Source: an uncultured cyanobacterium
Lineage (GTDB): Bacteria; Cyanobacteriota; Cyanobacteriia; PCC-6307; Cyanobiaceae
Assembly (NCBI GenBank): GCA_903858015.1
Contig: CAIOGZ010000009.1
Span: forward strand, 1 to 64,000
DNA length: 64,000 bases
Direction: 5' to 3'
Positions 35,083 to 44,837 of the stretch are shown here, in pieces. Within the stretch, counting starts at the first letter, position 1. Each line of letters begins with the position of its first letter. Both the position numbers and the translations under genes were made by a program. Below the pieces are notes generated by a model that saw nothing but the letters and a program-made list of their open reading frames with translations, searched no databases and was not told the DNA's origin.

Positions 35083-37083
35083 TCAGCCCTCCCCGTAGAA
35101 GCCGGCGATCACGGCGGCATCCCGGGCGCTGATCCGGTCGCGGCGTTGTTTGAGGGTCTGGGTGAGCAGGCCATTGTCAATCGTGAATGGCGCCACCAGG
35201 GCCACCGCCGCCAAGCGCTCTTCGGGCCTCGACCCCGGCCGGGCCGCCAACAGCTGGTTGCATTCCCGGCTGAGGGCCCGCAGCAGGGCGGGATCGGCCC
35301 GCTCGCCCGCCGCCGGCAGGCCGCCAGCCGCCGGCAGGGGGAGCCCCTGGGCCGCGGCCCAGGCCTGCAGCGGCTCCAGCCGCGGCACCAGCAGGGCGGC
35401 GAGCTGCTTGCGGTCCTGGCCCACCAGCATCACCTGCTCCAGCAGCGCTGAGGCCGTCAGCGCTTCCTCCAGCGGGCCGGGCTCGATGTTTTCACCATTG
35501 CTGAGCACGATCGTGTCCTTGGCCCGGCCCGTCAGCACCAGGGTGCCGTCGGCCAGCAACAGGCCGAGGTCGCCGGTGTCGAACCAGCCCTGCGCATCGA
35601 TCGCCTTGGCCGTGGCTTCAGGCTTGCCGAAGTAGCCGGCCATCACCTGGGGGCCCCGGGCCAGCACCAGGCCCCGTTCCCCGATCGCCACGGGGCGGCG
35701 GCTCTCCGCATCCACAATTTTGATCGCGGTGCCATCGAGCGGCCGGCCCGCACTGCCCCGCCGGTTGGCCCAGGGACGCCGACAGGTGAGCACCGGGGCC
35801 GTTTCGGTGAGGCCATAGCCCACTAATAATTCGATCCCAATCGCCTCAAAAAAGGCATCCACGTGGCTCGGCAGGGCGCCGCCGCCGCTGATCGCGGTGC
35901 GCAGCTCCCCCCCCGTCAGCTGGCGCCGCACCTGCGGCCAGAGCAATGCCGCAGCCAGGGCGTGCAGGGGCCAGCGCAGGCCCGCCTCAGCGCCCGCCAG
36001 CAGCCGTTGCCAAGCCGGCACCGGCGCCAGGGTGAGGTCGCGGGCCTGGCGCCGGCAGAGGGCGAAGCGACCACTGTGGGCCAGGGCTGCCTTCAGCAGC
36101 CGCTGGCGGAAAGGTGGCATCGCCGCCAGGGCATCGTTAAAGCCGGCCTCAAGCGCTTCCCAGATGCGCGGCACGCTGATCAAGTACTGGGGGCGCACCT
36201 TCTGCAGATCGGCGCGGAAATGTTTAAGGCCGGTGTAGCTCTGGCAGGCGCCGCAGGAGAACAGGAAATACTCGGCGCTGCGTTCGTAGGCATGCCAGAT
36301 CGGCAGCACGCTGAGCACCCGCTCGCCGGGCTGGGCGGCCACCGCCACCCCGAGCTGGCGCACCTGGTGCAGCAGGTTGGCGTGGCTGAGCGGTACCCCC
36401 TTGGGCTCGCCCGTGGTGCCGGAGGTGTAGATCAAGGTGGCTAGCCGCTGGGCGCCACCGCTGGGCCAGGCGGGCGCAGCCGCGCCGCCAGCCCGCTCCA
36501 GCAGTTGGTGCCAACTGAGGCAAGGCGGGGCCGCGGCGGAGTCTGGGTCGCCATCGGGGCTGGGCCAGCCGGCCCCAGCTTCCCCCTCCAACACCAGCAC
36601 GAAGCGCAGCCGGGCCCGCTGGGAAGCATCCAGGGCCAGCTTCTCGAGCAGGGCCGCCGATTCCACCACCAGGGCGATGGCCCCGGAATCGGCCAAGATG
36701 TAGCGCAATTCTTCCGGCGGCGCAGCGCTGCCCCGCACGGCGTCGGCGGCGCCGGCCCGCATCAAGCCCTGGTCGGCCAGCAGCCAGCGGGGGCCGTTCT
36801 CGGCGAACAGGGCCACCACATCGCCGGCGGCAACCCCAAGGGCGGCGAAGGCGGTGGCGGCGGCTTCAATCCCCTGCCGCAGCTGGCGATAGCTGAGCGC
36901 TTCGGGGGGGTGCTGGTGCGGCGCCTCCAGGGCCGGGGCGTCGCCGTGCAGGGCCTCCAGTTCGGGCCACAGCTGTTCGATGCCGCCGATCGACGACCAG
37001 TCATGGCGCAGGGCCAGGGCGCGCCGGTCGGCCTGATCGGCCTCCCAGTGGATCTCGGCTTGGGATCGCGGCACGGGGGACAT
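35083..37083 (-). CDS. aas: Acyl-ACP / long-chain acyl-CoA synthetase (AMP-forming)
   Basis: A 666-residue adenylate-forming enzyme. The phosphate loop is YTSGTTGEPKG, followed by GYGLTETAPVL, GWFDTGDLG and LTGRAKDTIVLSNGENIEPG. The length and style match the single acyl-activating enzyme of cyanobacteria, which recycles free fatty acids onto ACP. The ATG at 37083 is preferred to the GTG 11 codons upstream. Residue LKHFRADLQKVRPQYLISVP region is the usual membrane-linked part. It is divergent from nothing close; lipB lies upstream on the same strand after about 230 bases. Confidence 0.9.
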   Translation of the reverse strand: MSPVPRSQAEIHWEADQADRRALALRHDWSSIGGIEQLWPELEALHGDAPALEAPHQHPPEALSYRQLRQGIEAAATAFAALGVAAGDVVALFAENGPRWLLADQGLMRAGAADAVRGSAAPPEELRYILADSGAIALVVESAALLEKLALDASQRARLRFVLVLEGEAGAGWPSPDGDPDSAAAPPCLSWHQLLERAGGAAAPAWPSGGAQRLATLIYTSGTTGEPKGVPLSHANLLHQVRQLGVAVAAQPGERVLSVLPIWHAYERSAEYFLFSCGACQSYTGLKHFRADLQKVRPQYLISVPRIWEALEAGFNDALAAMPPFRQRLLKAALAHSGRFALCRRQARDLTLAPVPAWQRLLAGAEAGLRWPLHALAAALLWPQVRRQLTGGELRTAISGGGALPSHVDAFFEAIGIELLVGYGLTETAPVLTCRRPWANRRGSAGRPLDGTAIKIVDAESRRPVAIGERGLVLARGPQVMAGYFGKPEATAKAIDAQGWFDTGDLGLLLADGTLVLTGRAKDTIVLSNGENIEPGPLEEALTASALLEQVMLVGQDRKQLAALLVPRLEPLQAWAAAQGLPLPAAGGLPAAGERADPALLRALSRECNQLLAARPGSRPEERLAAVALVAPFTIDNGLLTQTLKQRRDRISARDAAVIAGFYGEG

Positions 37084-37311
37084 CGCGGCTGGGGATCGCT
37101 GGGCAGGGGGGATCACGGTTGGGGGGGCGGCTAGGCGGCACCGTTAGGTGGCTCTTCTAGGCGGCTCAGCCAGGGGGTGGAGCATCACCCGACTAGCAGC
37201 TCCCAGGCATACCACCAGCCCTGCCAACCGGTAAGCCAGGCACCTTAACCAGCAAAACAGCCCCCCATCCAGCAACTCAAGCCCCCCAACCCGCCAGTTC
37301 TCGGGGCGTGT

Positions 37312-38031
37312 TCAGGCGGCGCCGATCCCAGCTCTGGGGTCGCTGTCCCAGGCCGCCTCCAGGGCCTCCGCGGGCAGCGGCGGCCGCAGGGCCAGGCCGA
37401 AACGGGCGCTGAACCGTTCCAGCAACTGGGGGGCGAGGGCTGCCGCCCGCAGGCCCGGCCGCCAATCGGCCAGGCGTCCCACCGGCCGCTGGGCGATGCC
37501 ACAGGGCACGATCGCCGCATAGCCCTCCAGGCTGCAGTCCACATTGAGCGCCAGGCCGTGCTGGCTGATCCAGCGCCGCGCCCCCACCCCCAGCGCCGCC
37601 ACCTTGCGCCCCTCCAGCCAGACGCCGGTGAACCCCGCCGACCGTTCCGCCACCAGATCGAGCTCGGCGAGCAGCAGGTCGATCACCACCTGTTCCAGAT
37701 CGCGCAGATAGCGGTGCAGGTCGGCCCCGTGGCGCTGGAGATCCAGCACCGGGTAGAGCACCAGTTGGCCGGGGGCATGGTGGGTCACCTCGCCGCCGCG
37801 GTCGATGCGGAACAGGGGCAAGGGCGGATCGGCGGGATCGAAGCGCAGGTGCTCCGTGCTGGCGCCGCGGCCCAGGGTGTAGCAAGGTTGATGCTGGAGC
37901 AGCAGCACCGCCTCCAGCGCCTGCGGTTCGGCTAGCAGGCGTTGCTGCAGCTGCCGCTGCCAACGCCAGGCCTGGGCGAAGGGCACCAGGCCCGGCGGTT
38001 GATAAAGGATTGCGGCACGTCTGGTGTCCAT
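37312..38031 (-). CDS. lipB: Lipoyl(octanoyl) transferase
   Basis: LipB moves the octanoyl group from ACP to lipoyl domains such as that of PDH E2. The 239-residue product has [20 protein letters not shown], the lysine of [16 protein letters not shown] and the nucleophile Cys in [14 protein letters not shown]. The hpf gene starts about 75 bases away on the other strand, so the two share a promoter region. Confidence 0.95.
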   Translation of the reverse strand: MDTRRAAILYQPPGLVPFAQAWRWQRQLQQRLLAEPQALEAVLLLQHQPCYTLGRGASTEHLRFDPADPPLPLFRIDRGGEVTHHAPGQLVLYPVLDLQRHGADLHRYLRDLEQVVIDLLLAELDLVAERSAGFTGVWLEGRKVAALGVGARRWISQHGLALNVDCSLEGYAAIVPCGIAQRPVGRLADWRPGLRAAALAPQLLERFSARFGLALRPPLPAEALEAAWDSDPRAGIGAA

Positions 38032-38105
38032 CGGGCATCGTTCCTAGCGTGGGGCCAACCAAGCGCCCGGCGACTCCCGATGTTCCGCAGGGTGGTTGGC
38101 CCCCC

Positions 38106-38693
38106 ATGAAACTGCTGATCCATGGTCGCAATCTGGATGTCACCCCTGCCATCCGGGACTACACCGAATCCAAACTGGGCCGCGCCATCAACCACTTCGA
38201 AGGGATGGTGAAGGAAGCCGACGTGCACCTCTCGGTGGCCCGCAACCCGCGGGTGCCCCAGCAGACGGCGGAGGTCACGGTGTTCGCCAATGGCCTGGTG
38301 ATCCGCGCCCAGGAACGCAGCGAAAACCTGTACACCAGCATCGACATGGTGGCAACCAAGCTGAGCCGCCAGCTCAACCGCTACAAAGATCGCCTCCAGC
38401 ACCGCAGCCAGGGCCCCGTGCACCGCTCCGCCGCCGCCGAAGAGGCCGGTGCCGCCAACCTGCCCCTCCCCGGTGAAAGCCTGATCGCCGGCAAGGAAGC
38501 CGAGCTCCCCAGCCGCGGCGTGCGCCGCAAATATTTCGCCATGCCGCCGATGGAGCTGGAGCAGGCCCTGCACCAACTCGAGCTGATCGACCACGACTTC
38601 TACGTCTTCCGCGACGCCGCCAGCGGCCAGGTGCAGGTGGTCTACCGCCGCAACCACGGTGGATTCGGTGTGATCCAGCCGAAGCAAGCATGA
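38106..38693 (+). CDS. hpf: Long-form ribosome hibernation promoting factor (LrtA type)
   Basis: HPF binds the small ribosomal subunit and pairs ribosomes into inactive 100S dimers; in cyanobacteria the gene is known as lrtA, for light-repressed transcript. ATG 38106 gives 195 residues: an N-terminal S30AE domain (KLLIHGRNLDVTPAIRDY, then VHLSVARNPRVPQQTAEVT), a linker, and the C-terminal dimerisation domain (RRKYFAMPPMELEQALHQLE, LIDHDFYVFRDAASGQVQVV, YRRNHGGFGVIQP). Its stop overlaps deoC (ATGA). Confidence 0.95.
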   Translation: MKLLIHGRNLDVTPAIRDYTESKLGRAINHFEGMVKEADVHLSVARNPRVPQQTAEVTVFANGLVIRAQERSENLYTSIDMVATKLSRQLNRYKDRLQHRSQGPVHRSAAAEEAGAANLPLPGESLIAGKEAELPSRGVRRKYFAMPPMELEQALHQLELIDHDFYVFRDAASGQVQVVYRRNHGGFGVIQPKQA

Positions 38694-39382
38694 GCCGGGA
38701 TCTTCCCGATCTGGCCCCCTTGATCGAGCACGCCCTGCTCGATCCCCTGCGGGGCCGGCAGGCGGTGCTCACCTGCTGCGACGAAGCCCGCCACTTCGGT
38801 TTTGCGGCGGTGTGTGTGGCCTCCCGCTGGGTGGCCACCGCCCGGGAGCGGCTGCCGCCCGGCGATCGGGTGCGGTTGGTGAGTGTGGTGGGCTTCCCCT
38901 TCGGAGCCATTCCAGCCCCGATCAAGCGGGCCGAAGCGGAGGCCGCTGCGGCCGCCGGCGCCGATGAACTCGATGTGGTGCCGGATTTTGGCGCCCTCGT
39001 CGATGGCGACTCCAGCGCCCTGCTGGCCGACCTGGCGCCGATCACCGAGCTGGGGCTGCCGGTGAAGGTGATCCTCGAGAGCGACCGGCTCGATCCGGCC
39101 GCCCTGGCCCTGCTGGTGGAGGTGAGCCTCGATGCCGGCGCCCGCTTCCTCAAGACCGGCAGCGGCTTTGGGGCGGCCGCTTCAGCCCAGCAGGTGCGCC
39201 AGCTGGTGGCCCTGGCCAGGGGCCGGGCCGGCATCAAGGCCTCGGGCGGAATCGCTAGCCTGGAACGGGCCCTGGAGCTGGTCGAGGCCGGCGCTGGGCG
39301 GCTGGGCACCAGCCGGGGCGTGGCGCTGATGCAGGCGTTGCGCGCCGGCGGCACCGCCAGCCCCAACCCGAGCCCCACCTAA
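38690..39382 (+). CDS. deoC: Deoxyribose-phosphate aldolase
   Basis: DeoC splits 2-deoxyribose 5-phosphate into acetaldehyde and glyceraldehyde 3-phosphate. The 230-residue product shows a TIM barrel: LIEHALLDP, VGFPFGA, ADELDVVPDFGALVDGD, VKVILESDRLD, ARFLKTGSGF (Schiff-base Lys in FLKTGSG) and GRAGIKASGGI. Start overlaps the hpf stop. recO follows after nine bases, making hpf-deoC-recO-MFS a likely operon. Confidence 0.95.
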   Translation: MSRDLPDLAPLIEHALLDPLRGRQAVLTCCDEARHFGFAAVCVASRWVATARERLPPGDRVRLVSVVGFPFGAIPAPIKRAEAEAAAAAGADELDVVPDFGALVDGDSSALLADLAPITELGLPVKVILESDRLDPAALALLVEVSLDAGARFLKTGSGFGAAASAQQVRQLVALARGRAGIKASGGIASLERALELVEAGAGRLGTSRGVALMQALRAGGTASPNPSPT

Positions 39383-39391
39383 GGAGACGCC

Positions 39392-40174
39392 TTGCCGGAA
39401 CAGCTGCTCGAAGGGCTGGCCTTGAGCTGCCGACCGCTGGGCGAGAACGACCGCCTGCTCACCCTGCTGAGCGAGGCGGACGGATTGGTGCGCCTCGCGG
39501 TGCCGGGGGCGCGGCGACCGAAGAGCAGCCTGGCCGCGGCGGTGCCGCTGACGCTGCTGCGGCTGCAGGCCGGTGGCCGCGGCGACCTGAAGCGGGTGCG
39601 GCAACTGCAGGTGCTCCACAGCCATGGCGCCCTGGGCGAACGGCTCGAAACCCTGGCTGCGGCCCAGGGGCTGATGGAGCTGGGCCTGCGGCTGGTGCCG
39701 GGCCCGTCCCCGGTGCCGGGTCTGCTGACCAACCTGCTGCTCCAGCTGCGCCGACTCGAAGCCGTGGTGCGCGAGCGCCAGGAGCGGGCCGAGGCGCTGG
39801 CGATCAGCGTGCAGGGCAGCGTCCACCTGCTCGCCTTGGGGGGCTTCGCCTTACCGCTGCAGAGCTGCTCAAGGAGCGGTGTGGCCCTACAGCCGCCGGT
39901 GGGGGACTGGAGTTGGCGCTGCAGCCTGCTGCCCAGCGAAGGCCTGGCGATCGGAGCGATCCCGGGGGCGCGGCTGGTGCTCAACGCCTCGGAACTGGCC
40001 CTGCTGCAGCGGCTGCCCCGCGCCGCGCCGCCCCGCCAGAAGGATGGGGGCCTGCTCGGCCCGGAGCCGGTGTGGCTGCATTTGCTCGATCTGGTGGAAA
40101 CCTGGTGTGGAGAACATCTGGGCCAGCGCCCCCGGGCCTTCAGACTGCTGCGTGCGGGCTTCAACCCCCAGTGA
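39392..40174 (+). CDS. recO: DNA repair protein RecO
   Basis: RecO loads RecA with RecR on gapped DNA and anneals strands. The 260-residue product (TTG start) has the N-terminal OB fold (LEGLALSCRPLGENDRLLTL, LVRLAVPGARRPKSSLAA) and a helical C-terminal part (RLETLAAAQGLMELGLRL). The four-Cys zinc site of some RecO proteins is not present. The stop overlaps the ATG of the transporter gene (TGATG). Confidence 0.9.
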   Translation: MPEQLLEGLALSCRPLGENDRLLTLLSEADGLVRLAVPGARRPKSSLAAAVPLTLLRLQAGGRGDLKRVRQLQVLHSHGALGERLETLAAAQGLMELGLRLVPGPSPVPGLLTNLLLQLRRLEAVVRERQERAEALAISVQGSVHLLALGGFALPLQSCSRSGVALQPPVGDWSWRCSLLPSEGLAIGAIPGARLVLNASELALLQRLPRAAPPRQKDGGLLGPEPVWLHLLDLVETWCGEHLGQRPRAFRLLRAGFNPQ

Positions 40175-41754
40175 TGCGGCGCGGCGACGATGAAGATTCT
40201 GATTCCGGTGGCAACGGTGATGGCGGTGGCAACGGCAATGGCGGTGGCAATGACGAAGGCAATGGCATCGGCAATGACAACGGCAATGTCCAGGCAGAGG
40301 CGATGAGCAAGGCAGGCTCAGAACCCCCCAAGGATGGCGGGGCCAGCCCAAGGCTCCAGCCCGCCGCCGCGCCAGCGTCGCCGCCTCCGCCTGGACCCAC
40401 GGCTCCGCCGGGGCCAACGGCAGCCCAGGGCTCCAGCGAGCCTGGGATCGCCGCGGTGATGGCCCTGCCCGGTTTCCGCCGCCTCTGGTTGGGGCAGCTG
40501 TTCTCCCAGCTGGCCGACAAGTTCTACATCGTGCTGATGGTGTTTCTGATCGCCCAGTATTGGGTGACCGATAACCCCGCCAATCCAGCCTTGGTGGATG
40601 CGGCCGCGGCGATCCGCATCGATCTCGAAACCCGTGCCCAGGTGATCACCCTGATGGCCACGGGCATCTACGTGGCCAATACGATCCCGGCGATCCTGCT
40701 CGGCACCGTGGCCGGGGTCTGGGCCGACCGCTGGCCAAAGCGCAACGTGATGGTGGGCTCCAACCTGCTGCGGGGCGCCCTGCTGTTGCTGGCCCCGCTC
40801 TGCCTGCTGCCGGGGCCCGTTTGGCTGGGCCTGAGCTGGGGCTACTGGGCCCTGGTGGGCATGACCTTCCTCGAATCGGTGCTGACCCAATTCTTCGCCC
40901 CCGCCGAGCAGGCAGCCCTGCCCTTGTTGGTGCCCTCAGGCCAGCTGCTGGCGGCCAATTCCCTCTACCAAGCCACCAGCATGGGGGCCACCATCTTGGG
41001 CTTCGCCCTGGGGGATCCGGTGCTGCGGTTGCTGCAGACCGGCCTGGGCCGAATCGGGATTCCAGGCGGTGAATTCGTGCTCCTTCCCCTTTGCTACGGG
41101 CTGGCGGCCCTGGCGATCGCCGGCATCAACCTGCGCGAACCGCCCCGCCCGCCCCGCCGGGTGTCGGTTTGGGAGGAGATCGGCGAAGGGATCCAGGTCT
41201 TGCGAGAACGGCGCAGTGTGCGTGCCGCGATGCTGCAACTGGTGCTGCTCTACAGCCTGCTGGCGGTGCTCTACGTGCTGGCGATCAGCCTGGCGGCCAC
41301 GATCGAACCGCTGGGGCCGACCCGGTTTGGCGTGCTGCTGGCCCTGAGCGGCGTCGGACTGGCCCTCGGTGCCCTGGCCATGGCCCAGCTGGGGGAACGG
41401 TTCAACCGCCGGCTGCTGGGGGCCAGCGGCCTTGGCACCGTGGCCTTTTCCCTGGTGATGCTCGGCCAGGCGCGGGGCCACCTGGTGCCCACCCTGATGC
41501 TCTGCGCCCTGCTGGGGGTGGGGTCGGCGATGCTGGCGATCCCAGCCCAAACCACGATCCAGGAGGACACCCCGGAGGACCAGCGGGGCAAGGTGTTTGG
41601 CCTGCAAAACAACCTGATCAACATCGCCCTCAGCCTGCCGCTCGTGCTGGCCGGCGCCGTGGTCAGCCGCTATGGCTTGCTGCCGGTGCTCTGGGGTCTG
41701 GCGGCCATCACCCTGCTGGCGGCCCTACTCGAACAACCCTGGCGGCGCTGCTAG
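40174..41754 (+). CDS. MFS transporter with an Asn/Gly/Asp-rich N-terminal extension
   Basis: A 526-residue protein. Residues 1-42 are almost only Gly, Asn and Asp (GGNGDGGGNGNGGGND), then a Pro/Ala linker to about 90, then about 12 membrane segments with the loop-2/3 motif GVWADRWPKRNV. The C-terminal half has RFGVLLALSGVGLALGALAM and QEDTPEDQRGKVFGL, common in the MFS group that includes macrolide/enterobactin-type exporters. The substrate is unknown. The alternative start ATG 40303 would drop most of the Asn/Gly run, but the TGATG overlap with recO favours 40174. Stop TAG. Confidence 0.85.
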   Translation: MRRGDDEDSDSGGNGDGGGNGNGGGNDEGNGIGNDNGNVQAEAMSKAGSEPPKDGGASPRLQPAAAPASPPPPGPTAPPGPTAAQGSSEPGIAAVMALPGFRRLWLGQLFSQLADKFYIVLMVFLIAQYWVTDNPANPALVDAAAAIRIDLETRAQVITLMATGIYVANTIPAILLGTVAGVWADRWPKRNVMVGSNLLRGALLLLAPLCLLPGPVWLGLSWGYWALVGMTFLESVLTQFFAPAEQAALPLLVPSGQLLAANSLYQATSMGATILGFALGDPVLRLLQTGLGRIGIPGGEFVLLPLCYGLAALAIAGINLREPPRPPRRVSVWEEIGEGIQVLRERRSVRAAMLQLVLLYSLLAVLYVLAISLAATIEPLGPTRFGVLLALSGVGLALGALAMAQLGERFNRRLLGASGLGTVAFSLVMLGQARGHLVPTLMLCALLGVGSAMLAIPAQTTIQEDTPEDQRGKVFGLQNNLINIALSLPLVLAGAVVSRYGLLPVLWGLAAITLLAALLEQPWRRC

Positions 41755-41763
41755 CTTTCGATC

Positions 41764-42978
41764 TTGATTGCAGGCGGTCCGGTGGCGCACATTGCCTGGT
41801 TGGGCAAGAAATCACCGTTTTGCGGCAACGTTACCTATGGCCTGAGCACCACAGAATCGCTGCGGCAGCGGGGCCATACGGTTCACTTCATCCATTTCGA
41901 TACCCCCACCGCGACGCTGGGTAGCCCGATCAGCCGGTCCGAAGCCCAGCCCCCCCAAGCGGTGGCTGTGGGGCAGGGCCTCGAGCTCCTGGAACCGGAG
42001 GTCACCCTTCCCTATCTGGTCAAATCCCAGGTTTACACGCTGCCTTCGCCGGGGGCCCAGCGGGAGCTGCGCGAATCCCTGGAGCGACTGCGCCCCGACC
42101 TGGTGCACGCCAGCCTCACCCTCTCGCCGCTCGACTTCCGGCTGCCCGACCTCTGCCAGCAGATGAACCTGCCCCTGGTCGCCACCTTCCACCCCGCCTT
42201 CGACGCCGGCCTGCGCAACCTCAGCGCCGGCACCATGCAGCTCACCTACCAGCTCTATGCCCCGTCGCTGGCCCGCTTCAACCGGGTGATCGTGTTCTCG
42301 CAGCTGCAGGCGGAGGTGTTGGAGCGGCTTGGGGTGCCGCGGCAGCGGCTGGCGGTCATTCCCAACGGTGTCGACACCGACCTGTGGACACCGGCGCCGA
42401 CCGTGCCTGGCCCGGTGCTGGCCGATCTGCGCCGCCGCTATGCCGGGCGACGCGTTTTCCTTTACATGGGGCGCATCACCACTGAGAAAAACCTCGAGGC
42501 CCTGCTCAAGGCCTGGCGACTGGTGCGACCGAAGGGCTGTGTGCTGGTGATCGTGGGCGATGGCCCGCTGCGGACCTCCCTCCAGAACAGTGGTGAGTTG
42601 GATGTGGAGTGGTGGGGCTACGAGGCCAGCCTGGAGCGGCGGATCGCCCTGCTGCAGCTGGCCGAAGTCTTCCTGTTGCCCTCCCTGGTGGAGGGCCTGT
42701 CCCTGGCCCTGCTGGAGGCGATGGCCTGCGGCGTCGCCTGCGTGGCCACCGATGCTGGCGCCGATGGTGAAGTGCTGGAGGGGGGGGCCGGCATTGTGAT
42801 CAGCACCCAGGGCGTGACCACCCAGCTCCGCACCCTGCTGCCGGTGCTGCGGGACCAACCGGTGCTGACCCAGGAACTGGGCCGCCGCGCCCGCAGCCGC
42901 GTGATCGAGCGCTACACCCTCACCCGCAACATCGACAGCCTCGAAAAGCTCTACGCCGACCTCATCCCCAACCCCTGA
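41764..42978 (+). CDS. Glycosyltransferase family 4
   Basis: A 404-residue GT-B enzyme. The N-terminal half has LGKKSPFCGNVTYGL and PDLVHASLTLSPLD; the C-terminal nucleotide-sugar half has VIPNGVDTDLW, YMGRITTEKNLEALLKAW, VIVGDGPL and the E(x7)E motif in PSLVEGLSLALLEAMACG. No signal peptide. It begins at a TTG nine bases past the MFS gene (a GTG seven codons on is also possible). The role may be glycolipid or surface glycan synthesis; in cyanobacteria similar enzymes make sulfolipid or glucosyl lipids. Confidence 0.87.
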   Translation: MIAGGPVAHIAWLGKKSPFCGNVTYGLSTTESLRQRGHTVHFIHFDTPTATLGSPISRSEAQPPQAVAVGQGLELLEPEVTLPYLVKSQVYTLPSPGAQRELRESLERLRPDLVHASLTLSPLDFRLPDLCQQMNLPLVATFHPAFDAGLRNLSAGTMQLTYQLYAPSLARFNRVIVFSQLQAEVLERLGVPRQRLAVIPNGVDTDLWTPAPTVPGPVLADLRRRYAGRRVFLYMGRITTEKNLEALLKAWRLVRPKGCVLVIVGDGPLRTSLQNSGELDVEWWGYEASLERRIALLQLAEVFLLPSLVEGLSLALLEAMACGVACVATDAGADGEVLEGGAGIVISTQGVTTQLRTLLPVLRDQPVLTQELGRRARSRVIERYTLTRNIDSLEKLYADLIPNP

Positions 42979-43013
42979 CCAGCGCCATAGCGCCCAGCTC
43001 CATAGCGCTCAGC

Positions 43014-44837
43014 TCAATAGCGCTCAGGCCTGGGCTGCCACCAGCTGGAGCTGATGCCAGCCCGGGCCAGTTGAACCGCCCGCTGCTCCAAGCGAAGGCG
43101 ATCCAGCCGCCAGAGGCGATAGGGCCCACTGCGGCCCAGTTCGGTGGCGCCTAGGTCTTGCCAATGGGGCTGGGCTGCGGTGGCCTGGTCAATCACCACC
43201 AGCACGGTGGGCTGCTGCTCCGGGCGACTGGGGGCCTGGCCGAGCCGCCGTTCCCGCCGCAGCCGATCGGCCAGGTTGAGCGGTCCCTGCGGCGATGTGC
43301 CCTCGTACACCACCACCCGGCGGCTGTAGTAGTGAAGCGAAGGCTTGAGGATGCCCACCATCGCTAGGGGCTCGCCGGGGCGGGCCTGGCGCTGCACCGC
43401 CGTTGCCATCGCCCGCACCGGTGCCCCCCGCAGCTGATCCCCCAGGCTCCAGAGCGGCAGCAGGGCCAGGGGTACGAAGGCCACCAGGGGGAGTTGGTGC
43501 AGCAGCAACGGCAGGGGCCAGCGGCGCCTGCGCAGCAGCCAGCCGAGGCCGGCCGCCAGCAGATACAACGCCCCCGCCAGCGGCAAACGCCCACTGGCCA
43601 GAATCGCGGCCGGCAGGGTGGGCAGCTCCGGATCCTGGATCAGGGAAACCCAGTGGGGCCCGGCCAGAAAGGCGATCCCCACCAGCAGGCTGAGCAGCAG
43701 GGTGGCGATCCAGGCCCGCCGCAGGGGAGGATCCATGACCCCTCGCCCCCCAGCGGCAGCCAGCACGATCAGCAGGGCGGCGGCGGGGGTCGCCGGCAAC
43801 CAGTAACTCGGTAGCTTGGTGGCCGCCAGGGTGAAGAAGCCCAGCACGGACAGCAGCCAGCAGGCGGCGAAGCGTGCCAGGGAACGGGGGGCAGCAACGG
43901 GCTTGGGTCGCCACCGCAGGGGGCCCAAGGCGCGCCCCAAGCCCAGCAGCAGCAGCGGCGTAGCCGGCAGGCTGGCCACCACCAGCACCGCCGCGAAGAA
44001 CCACCAGGGTTGGCGGTGATGGTTCACCACCACCGTGAAGCGTTGGAGATTGTGATACCCGAAGAAGCTGTCCCAGAAGGGGCGCCCCTCCTGCAGCAGG
44101 GCGAAGCCATACCAGGGCAAGGCAAGGGCTGCGGCCAGGGCCAGGCCGGGTAGGGGCCGCAGGCGGCTGAGCAGCCTGGCGGCATCGGCCTGGCACCAGG
44201 CGAACAACCCCAAGCTCAGGGCCACCAGCACCAGCGCCACCGGCCCCTTGCTGAGCACCGCTAGGGCGAGCCCGCACCAGCTGGGCCACCAGCGGCCGCC
44301 GGGGGCAGCGTAGGTGCGCCAGGCCAGCAGCAGGGTGATCGCCAAGCTGGCCGTGAACAGGGCATCACTCACCCCGATCCGGCCCCACAGCAGCACCAGG
44401 GGCGAGAGGGCAAAGCCAAGGGCCGTGGCCAGCGGCGCCCCCAGCTGCTGGCGCTGCCCCGGGCTGGGTTCGGCCTGGGGCCAGCGCAACAGCGTCTCGG
44501 CCAACACGAGCATCAGGGCCACGGTGGCCAGGGCGGAGGGCAAAGCGGCGGCCCAACTGCCGAGGGGGTTCCAGCGCTCCTGGGCCGGCAACTTGTAAAC
44601 CAGCGCCATCAGCCAGTAGACGAGCGGCGGTTTGTCGTAGCGGGGCAATCCATTCACCCGCGGGATCAGCCAGTCGCCGCTCTCGGCCATCGCCCGGGCC
44701 GCCGCCGCGAACAGGGGCGGCGTCTCATCCACCAGACCGGTGCTGCCCAGTTGCCAGCCAAATAGCAGCAGCCCCAGCCCCAGGGTGGCCAGGAGGGTGA
44801 GCCAGCTCAGCCGGCGCTGCCGTTGCCCCTGCATCAC
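43014..44837 (-). CDS. GT39/ArnT-like membrane glycosyltransferase
   Basis: A 607-residue protein with about 11-12 membrane segments. The first periplasmic loop holds the acidic site LVDETPPLFAAAARAM and WLIPRVNGLPRYDKPPLVYW, the DE and DKPP signatures of the PMT/ArnT family, which use polyprenyl-phosphate sugars. The C-terminal part is a soluble domain. Start overlaps the stop of the EamA gene (ATGA), so the two are an operon. The acceptor is unknown (lipid, protein or glycan). Confidence 0.87.
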   Translation of the reverse strand: MMQGQRQRRLSWLTLLATLGLGLLLFGWQLGSTGLVDETPPLFAAAARAMAESGDWLIPRVNGLPRYDKPPLVYWLMALVYKLPAQERWNPLGSWAAALPSALATVALMLVLAETLLRWPQAEPSPGQRQQLGAPLATALGFALSPLVLLWGRIGVSDALFTASLAITLLLAWRTYAAPGGRWWPSWCGLALAVLSKGPVALVLVALSLGLFAWCQADAARLLSRLRPLPGLALAAALALPWYGFALLQEGRPFWDSFFGYHNLQRFTVVVNHHRQPWWFFAAVLVVASLPATPLLLLGLGRALGPLRWRPKPVAAPRSLARFAACWLLSVLGFFTLAATKLPSYWLPATPAAALLIVLAAAGGRGVMDPPLRRAWIATLLLSLLVGIAFLAGPHWVSLIQDPELPTLPAAILASGRLPLAGALYLLAAGLGWLLRRRRWPLPLLLHQLPLVAFVPLALLPLWSLGDQLRGAPVRAMATAVQRQARPGEPLAMVGILKPSLHYYSRRVVVYEGTSPQGPLNLADRLRRERRLGQAPSRPEQQPTVLVVIDQATAAQPHWQDLGATELGRSGPYRLWRLDRLRLEQRAVQLARAGISSSWWQPRPERY

